From Clostridia bacterium (GTDB lineage: Bacteria; Bacillota; Clostridia; Oscillospirales; Acutalibacteraceae), in contig JAFULG010000002.1 of the NCBI GenBank assembly GCA_017473435.1, positions 106,664-170,663 of the forward strand: a stretch of DNA of 64,000 nucleotides, given 5' to 3'. The translations under genes were made by a program, and so were the position numbers. Below are positions 59,525 through 64,000 of this stretch, in pieces. Under the pieces are notes generated by a model that did not search any database, was not told the origin of the DNA, and worked only from the letters and a program-made list of their open reading frames with translations. How positions within the stretch are numbered: the first letter of the stretch is position 1; each line of letters begins with the position of its first letter.

Positions 59525-60862
59525 ATGCCTACGGTTTTTCATTCAGTAAGACTTGATGCGGATAAGTGTCAGGGTTGTACAAATTGTATAAAGCGTTGTC
59601 CCACTCAGGCTATCCGAGTAAGAAATAAAAAAGCTTATATAATTTCTGACCGATGCATTGACTGCGGTGAATGTATCCGTGTCTGTCCCCATCATGCAAA
59701 AATAGCAGTTACGGAAAGCTTTAACGAGCTTATCAGATATAAATACAGAATAGCTTTGCCTGCTCCTGCGCTTTACGGTCAGTTCAATAATCTTGAAAAT
59801 GTTGATTATGTACTGACGGGACTTAAAAGAATGGGCTTTGACAGTATTGTTGAGGTCTCAAAGGCGGCAGAAATAGTCAGCAGTGCTACGAGAGTGATGA
59901 TTGAAAGCGGAGAGCTTAAAAAGCCAGTTATTTCCTCGGCTTGCCCTGCCGTGCTGAGACTTATAAGAACGAGATTTCCTAATCTTTTAGGTAATCTTCT
60001 GCCTCTTTATACGCCTGTTGATCTTGCAGCAAAATTGGCGAGGGAGGAAGCTAAAAAGGAAACAGGACTTTCCGATGAGGAAATAGGAGTATTTTTTATT
60101 TCACCTTGTCCTGCAAAGCGTACAGCTACAAGAACCCCTCTTTGCTATGAAAGCAGCGGTATAAACGGTGCTATCGCTATAAAGGATATCTACCCTGTTC
60201 TTGTTCAGACTATGGACAGACTGATGCCCCATGAGGTCGAAAGCATAAATGCCTCGGGCATTATCGGTGTAAGCTGGGCACAAAGCGGCGGAGAATCATC
60301 GGGTCTCTTAAAAGAAAGATATCTTGCCGCTGACGGCATTGAAAATGTTATAAATGTACTCGAGGAGCTTGAGGATGAAAAGCTCAACGATCTTGACTTT
60401 ATTGAGCTTAACTGCTGCACGGGAGGATGTGTGGGTGGTGTGTTAACCGTTGAAAATCCTTATGTTGCCAAAGCAAGAATTCAGCGACTCCGGAAGTTTA
60501 TGCCTGTTTCCTGCAATACAATCGATAATGAAACGGATATTGACAGCCTCGGCTGGACAAGAGAGCTTACTCCGTCTCCTGCAATGAAGCTTGCGGACAA
60601 TGTTGTAAAAGCAATGCGTATGATGACAAGGCTCAGGGAAATTGAGTGCACGCTTCCGGGCCTTGACTGCGGAATCTGCGGTGCGCCCTCTTGCCGTGCT
60701 CTTGCAGAGGATATTGTACGCGGTTACGCTGAGGAAACAGACTGTCTGTTGCGTAAATATCAGATTGAAGCTCCTGATAAGGGAGAGGATTGGCTGCCCC
60801 TTCCCTTCCGTATGAAGGTAATGGGTGAAGAACCGAGTGAGGTGAAAAAGGATGAAGGTTAA
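59525..60862 (+). CDS. Sensory-type [FeFe]-hydrogenase-like protein
   Basis: 445 residues. Two ferredoxin [4Fe-4S] motifs (CQGCTNCIKRC, 15-25; CIDCGECIRVC, 44-54), a hydrogenase large-subunit domain (about 75-345) and a C-terminal Fe-S domain, DCGICGAPSC (381-390) ... C407. All four H-cluster cysteine ligands are present: Cys140 (SSACP), Cys195 (SPCPAK), Cys298 and Cys302 (CCTGGC). The proton-transfer Cys before Cys140 is Ala and the Met of the third motif is Asn, so it is probably a sensor rather than a H2-producing enzyme. No maturation (hydE/F/G) genes are near. Confidence 0.86.
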   Translation: MPTVFHSVRLDADKCQGCTNCIKRCPTQAIRVRNKKAYIISDRCIDCGECIRVCPHHAKIAVTESFNELIRYKYRIALPAPALYGQFNNLENVDYVLTGLKRMGFDSIVEVSKAAEIVSSATRVMIESGELKKPVISSACPAVLRLIRTRFPNLLGNLLPLYTPVDLAAKLAREEAKKETGLSDEEIGVFFISPCPAKRTATRTPLCYESSGINGAIAIKDIYPVLVQTMDRLMPHEVESINASGIIGVSWAQSGGESSGLLKERYLAADGIENVINVLEELEDEKLNDLDFIELNCCTGGCVGGVLTVENPYVAKARIQRLRKFMPVSCNTIDNETDIDSLGWTRELTPSPAMKLADNVVKAMRMMTRLREIECTLPGLDCGICGAPSCRALAEDIVRGYAEETDCLLRKYQIEAPDKGEDWLPLPFRMKVMGEEPSEVKKDEG

Positions 60863-61178
60863 AGAATTAGCCGAAAAGCTTGGACTTACTGTGCTTACAG
60901 AGGGTGACCTTGAAAAAGAATGCACGGGTTGCTACAGCGGTGATCTGCTTTCCTGGGTAATGTCACGGGCTAAAGAGAATGATATATGGTTAACGGTTAT
61001 GGGTAATGTCAATGCTGTTGCGGTTGCAGTGCTTACAGATTGCGCTTGCATTATCCTAACGGAAAATTCTGTGCTTGATAAGGATGCGGCAATACGTGCT
61101 GTCAGGCAAGGAGTGACAATCCTGCAGAGTGAAAAAAATGCCTACGAGCTTTCTGTGCTCATTTCAGAATTGATATGA
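60852..61178 (+). CDS. DRTGG-domain protein, second copy
   Basis: 108 residues, like the 58703 protein: MKVKELAEKLGLTVLTEGDL, AVLTDCACIILTENS, VTILQSEKNAYELSVL. Starts 11 bases inside the hydrogenase-like gene and its stop overlaps the PHP start (ATGA). Confidence 0.8.
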   Translation: MKVKELAEKLGLTVLTEGDLEKECTGCYSGDLLSWVMSRAKENDIWLTVMGNVNAVAVAVLTDCACIILTENSVLDKDAAIRAVRQGVTILQSEKNAYELSVLISELI

Positions 61179-61897
61179 AGCTTTATTATGATTTACACAT
61201 TCATTCCTGTCTTTCGCCTTGCGCAGACGACGATATGACTCCGTGGAATCTTGTCAATATGGCAAAAATTCAGGGATTTGATATTATTGCTCTTACTGAT
61301 CATAACAGTACGGGTAATTGTCGTAGTGCTATGAAGGTGGGGGAGATTGCAGGGATAACCGTTGTGCCCGGAATGGAGCTTTGCACGTCGGAGGAAATAC
61401 ATTGTGTATGCCTTTTTGACGATATTGATAAGGCGGAGGCCTTCGGTGAATATGTCAGAAGTACAATGCTTCCGATAAAAAACCGAGAGGAGATATTCGG
61501 TCAACAGCTGTTTATGGACGAAGGCGACGGTGTTTCAGGAAAAGAGGAAATATTGCTGACGGTAGCTTCAGGTATAAGTATTGACGGTCTGCCTGATTTG
61601 GTAAACGGGTACGGCGGCGTTTGCTTCCCGGCACATATTGACAGGAATAGCTACAGTGTGCTTTCATCATTGGGTGATTTTCCGCCGGAGCTGAGATTGA
61701 ATGCCTTTGAACTGACGCCTGAGGCGGATGAAGGCTTTTATTTCGGAAAATATGAATATCTTCAGGGCAAAAAGCTTCTGAGAAGCTCTGATGCCCATTA
61801 TCTTGAAAATATAAGGGAAAGGGAGTTTTATCTTGACCTTGAGGAAAACAGCGCCCGAGCCCTTGTCGGTTATCTGAAAGGAAATATAAATGAATAG
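61175..61897 (+). CDS. PHP-domain phosphoesterase
   Basis: 240 residues. Motifs DLHIHSCLSPC (6-16), LTDHNSTG (about 40), VPGMELCTSEEIHC (about 60-75), FPAHIDRNSY (about 152) and RSSDAHYLEN (about 210). It probably hydrolyses a phospho-monoester, perhaps reversing the kinase in the same cluster. It overlaps the second DRTGG gene by 4 bases and the next gene by 8. Confidence 0.85.
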   Translation: MKLYYDLHIHSCLSPCADDDMTPWNLVNMAKIQGFDIIALTDHNSTGNCRSAMKVGEIAGITVVPGMELCTSEEIHCVCLFDDIDKAEAFGEYVRSTMLPIKNREEIFGQQLFMDEGDGVSGKEEILLTVASGISIDGLPDLVNGYGGVCFPAHIDRNSYSVLSSLGDFPPELRLNAFELTPEADEGFYFGKYEYLQGKKLLRSSDAHYLENIREREFYLDLEENSARALVGYLKGNINE

Positions 61898-62357
61898 AGT
61901 AGAAAAAGCTGCGGAGCTCTTCCTTGAAGGCTTCAACTGCTCACAGTCGGTTTTTACCGCATTTTGTGACCGCTTCGGAATGGATGAAGAAACGGCAAAA
62001 AAAGTTTCTGCCGGTCTTGGCGGCGGTGTCGGTAGAATGAGAGAGGTCTGTGGAGCGGTAAGCGGTGCGGCAATGGTAATAGGAAGCATTACCTGCGCTA
62101 CCGATGGAGACGACAAGCAGAGCAAGGCAAAAAACTATGAGCTTGTCCGTGAATTTGCGGAGCGATTCAAGCAACGGCACGGTGATACCGTAATCTGCCG
62201 GGAGATGCTTAAATTAAATATACCGATGGAAAATTCAGCTATGCCTGAAAATCGCACAGCTGAATATTATAAAAACCGTCCCTGTCTCAAGGCTGTTGAG
62301 GACGCGGCGGATATACTTTCACAAATAATTGAGGAATATGAAAAGGAGAGAATTTAA
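61890..62357 (+). CDS. C_GCAxxG_C_C family protein
   Basis: 155 residues. The family's spaced cysteines are seen: NCSQSVFTAFCDRFG, REVCGAVSGAAMVIG, GSITCATDGDD, VICREML and RPCLKAVEDA. These may bind a metal or Fe-S centre or act as a redox protein; the function is unproven. Overlaps the PHP gene, so probably still in the same transcript. Confidence 0.85.
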   Translation: MNRVEKAAELFLEGFNCSQSVFTAFCDRFGMDEETAKKVSAGLGGGVGRMREVCGAVSGAAMVIGSITCATDGDDKQSKAKNYELVREFAERFKQRHGDTVICREMLKLNIPMENSAMPENRTAEYYKNRPCLKAVEDAADILSQIIEEYEKERI

Positions 62358-62358
62358 A

Positions 62359-63771
62359 ATGAATATTCTTATCGTAAACGGAAGCCCCAAAGGCAAGTAC
62401 AGTATCACATTGCAGACAGGTAAATATCTTGAACTGCTTTATCCCGAGCATAAGTTTGAGGTTATTCACGCAGGTCAGATTATCAAAAAGCTTCAGCGTG
62501 ATTTCACTCCTGCAAGGGAAATGCTTGAAAATGCTGATCTTGTGATTTTCTCTTACCCCGTTTATACTTTTATTGCACCCTCGCAGCTTCATTATTTCAT
62601 TGACCTGATGAAGAAGAGCGGCATTGACTTTTCAGAGAAGTTTGCAACGCAGATTTCAACCTCAAAGCATTTCTATGACGTGACTGCTCATAAGTATATT
62701 GAAGATAATTGCCATGATATGGGCTTTAAGTATCTCAAGGGTCTTTCTGCCGATATGGATGATCTTTCAACAGAAAAAGGTCAGAAGGAAGCAGAGGAGT
62801 TTTTCAGCCTTGTGCTCTGGCAGATTGAGAATAATTTCTATGAGCTTCCTCAGAGAGAAAAGCGTAAGGTTAAGAAGCCCGTGAAGGCAACAGCAGACTG
62901 TGAGAACATTGCGAAAAGCGGCGGAACGGTTGCTATTGTTACCGATGCAACCCCCGATGACAAGAATCTTCTTACAATGATTGAACGCTTCAGAAAAAAG
63001 GTTTCACTCAATACAAAGGTTATAAACATCAGTGATTTCCCCATCAAGGGCGGATGTTTGGGTTGCTTCAAGTGTGCGGTATCAGGAGATTGCTTCTATA
63101 AAGACGGCTATCAGCAGCTTCTCCGTGATGAAATTCAGAGCTGTGATGCAACGGTTTACGCGTTTACAATCAAGGATCACTCAATGGGTCCCCGTTTCAA
63201 GATGTATGATGACAGACAGTTCTGTAACGGACACCGTACGGTTACAATGGGTGCCCCTGTCGGTTATCTTGTCAGCGGTGAATACAGCATTGAAAAGAAT
63301 CTTCAGACAATTCTCGAAGGTAGAGCAGGCGTTGGCGGCAATTATCTTTGCGGTGTTGCAACAGACGAATTTGAGCCTGACAGAGAGGTTGACCGTCTTG
63401 CCGGTACTCTTGCCTACGCTATTAAGAATAAGTACACTCAGCCTGCTGATTTCCTCGGCGTTGGCGGTATGAAGATTTTCCGTGACCTTATTTTCGTTAT
63501 GCAGGGTCTTATGAAGGCTGACCATAAGTTCTACAAGGCTCACGGTCAGTACGACTTCCCCCAGAAGCAGATGCCGAGAGTTATTGCAATGTATCTTGTA
63601 GGCGGACTTATGGCAATGCCTGTCAAGGGCGGCAAGGCTAAATCAAAGATGACGCAGATGATGAATGAGGGTATGATTATGCCTTATCAGAAGGCACTGA
63701 AAATTGCTGAAAAGCGTGGTGCGGAGAAGAAGGCCGCTGCGGAGGAGAAGGAGACTGTTGAAGCGAAGTAA
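62359..63771 (+). CDS. Double flavodoxin-fold NAD(P)H/FMN oxidoreductase
   Basis: 470 residues from the ATG at 62359 (AAGGAGAG upstream). Two flavodoxin-like halves: the first (about 1-170) with ILIVNGSPKGKYS; the second (about 190-400) with VAIVTDATPDDKN, the CLGCFKCAVSGDC Cys cluster and HSMGPRFKMYDDRQF. Only the second half has the cysteines. A Lys/Glu/Ala-rich tail ends it. Likely an NADPH-dependent FMN reductase or quinone/iron-sulfur reductase. A two-hairpin repeat follows. Confidence 0.85.
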   Translation: MNILIVNGSPKGKYSITLQTGKYLELLYPEHKFEVIHAGQIIKKLQRDFTPAREMLENADLVIFSYPVYTFIAPSQLHYFIDLMKKSGIDFSEKFATQISTSKHFYDVTAHKYIEDNCHDMGFKYLKGLSADMDDLSTEKGQKEAEEFFSLVLWQIENNFYELPQREKRKVKKPVKATADCENIAKSGGTVAIVTDATPDDKNLLTMIERFRKKVSLNTKVINISDFPIKGGCLGCFKCAVSGDCFYKDGYQQLLRDEIQSCDATVYAFTIKDHSMGPRFKMYDDRQFCNGHRTVTMGAPVGYLVSGEYSIEKNLQTILEGRAGVGGNYLCGVATDEFEPDREVDRLAGTLAYAIKNKYTQPADFLGVGGMKIFRDLIFVMQGLMKADHKFYKAHGQYDFPQKQMPRVIAMYLVGGLMAMPVKGGKAKSKMTQMMNEGMIMPYQKALKIAEKRGAEKKAAAEEKETVEAK

Positions 63772-63774
63772 ACA

Positions 63775-63830
63775 AAAAGTTTTTTTGGTTACTTTTTTTA
63801 CAAAAAAAAGTAATGCCTCGCGGCGAGCGA
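63775..63830 (+). repeat. Dispersed two-hairpin repeat, copy J
   Basis: AAAGTTTTTTTGGTTACTTTTTTT / AAAAAAAAGTAA hairpin, then CTCG-CGG-CGAG, the second subfamily. Confidence 0.8.
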
Positions 63831-63837
63831 TAAAAAT

Positions 63838-63887
63838 AATAGCAAAAACACCCTGACAGACAAAATTTGTCCGTCAGGGTGTTTTCA
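63838..63887. terminator. Terminator at the end of the redox-cluster region
   Basis: AACACCCTGACAGACA ... TGTCCGTCAGGGTGTT: long stem (about 63847-63884) followed by T-rich sequence. Confidence 0.75.
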
Positions 63888-63922
63888 CTGTATGGCAACA
63901 ATTGAGCTTTACATTTATTTTA

Positions 63923-63939
63923 TACTACTATTTGTAGGA
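63923..63939. promoter_or_regulatory. BlaI/MecI-like operator 1
   Basis: TACTAC-TATTT-GTAGGA, imperfect inverted repeat. Matches the TACTAC...GTAGTA pattern of BlaI-family repressors. Confidence 0.6.
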
Positions 63940-63952
63940 TTTCAATATGTTT

Positions 63953-63969
63953 TACTACTTTTTGTAGTA
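63953..63969. promoter_or_regulatory. BlaI/MecI-like operator 2
   Basis: TACTAC-TTTTT-GTAGTA, perfect inverted repeat, centred 30 bases from operator 1. Confidence 0.65.
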
Positions 63970-63995
63970 TTGTATGAAATGAGGTGAAAGCAATT

Positions 63996-64000
63996 ATGGA
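63996..64000 (+). CDS. Start of a gene cut by the window end
   Basis: ATGGA at 63996 with GAGGTG about 11 bases upstream. Only the first two residues are visible, so the product cannot be named; the two operators suggest it is a BlaI-type regulator or its target. Confidence 0.55.

Noticed and set aside
59525-60862. A true H2-evolving [FeFe] hydrogenase
   Set aside because: The proton-transfer Cys is Ala and the third motif is altered, and no maturation genes are near.
1-64000. CRISPR arrays, rRNA genes, IS transposases, known anti-phage systems
   Set aside because: I looked for regularly spaced repeats, rRNA segments and typical motifs and found none. Distant defence roles of unknown element genes cannot be excluded.

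Overview
The window looks like a chromosomal segment of a gut Clostridia bacterium (Firmicutes), probably of the Oscillospirales/Ruminococcaceae type. Grounds for this: a YpeB germination protein and a YlmC/YmxH protein (spore-former genes), a class B sortase, beta-glycosidases with a GPH sugar transporter, a K+-dependent membrane pyrophosphatase, acetate kinase, a sensory-type [FeFe]-hydrogenase-like cluster, strong A/G-rich Shine-Dalgarno sequences, and many consensus TTGACA-17-TATAAT promoters. The species assignment is an inference.

Layout. 1-3.7 kb: 3' part of a very large protein built from ~460-515-residue repeats. 3.9-13.4 kb: carbohydrate use (GH3 glucosidase; GH2 beta-galactosidase with its GPH symporter) plus a YlmC protein, a C39-like SH3 protein and a GDPD. 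13.5-19.5 kb: DUF554 and EamA membrane proteins, galactose mutarotase, a phosphoesterase and class II aldolase. 19.6-27.5 kb, minus strand: cysteine desulfurase and ThiI (tRNA thiolation), then a tightly packed cinA / class B sortase / SpoIID operon. 27.7-30.1 kb: ypeB, then rplM-rpsI.

30.1-36.2 kb: a 6.1-kb integrative element inserted at the 3' end of rpsI. It has 14-bp att repeats, helically phased arm-type repeats, a tyrosine integrase, a RepA-like ATPase, two small DNA-binding proteins and several unknown genes; a third att copy just outside suggests an older insertion. 36.5-50.8 kb: two GNATs, ackA, an aldo/keto reductase, an EF-G-like GTPase, hppA, a membrane-linked MerR regulator, a four-domain flavodiiron protein and an MTA/SAH nucleosidase-like enzyme. 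51.4-56.1 kb: a siroheme-type reductase with a metal/siderophore ABC transporter whose permease is frameshifted, a FliB-like protein and tRNA-Arg(ACG). 56.3-63.8 kb: soluble pyrophosphatase, PHP proteins, a DRTGG / ATPase / hydrogenase-like / DRTGG / PHP redox-signalling cluster, a C_GCAxxG_C_C protein and a double flavodoxin-fold oxidoreductase. The window ends at the first codons of a gene preceded by two BlaI/MecI-like operators.

The most unusual items are: (1) the last gene of the cinA-sortase operon, which encodes a membrane protein whose SpoIID domain is circularly permuted (the GHGVGMSQ motif precedes the EMP/EALKAQ motif) and whose cytoplasmic half resembles a degenerate, motif-less CinA; (2) a dispersed two-hairpin intergenic repeat family, nine copies, mostly at gene 3' ends, in two subfamilies with compensating stem changes; (3) the precisely delimited rpsI-targeting element. 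No CRISPR array, rRNA operon or transposase gene was found.
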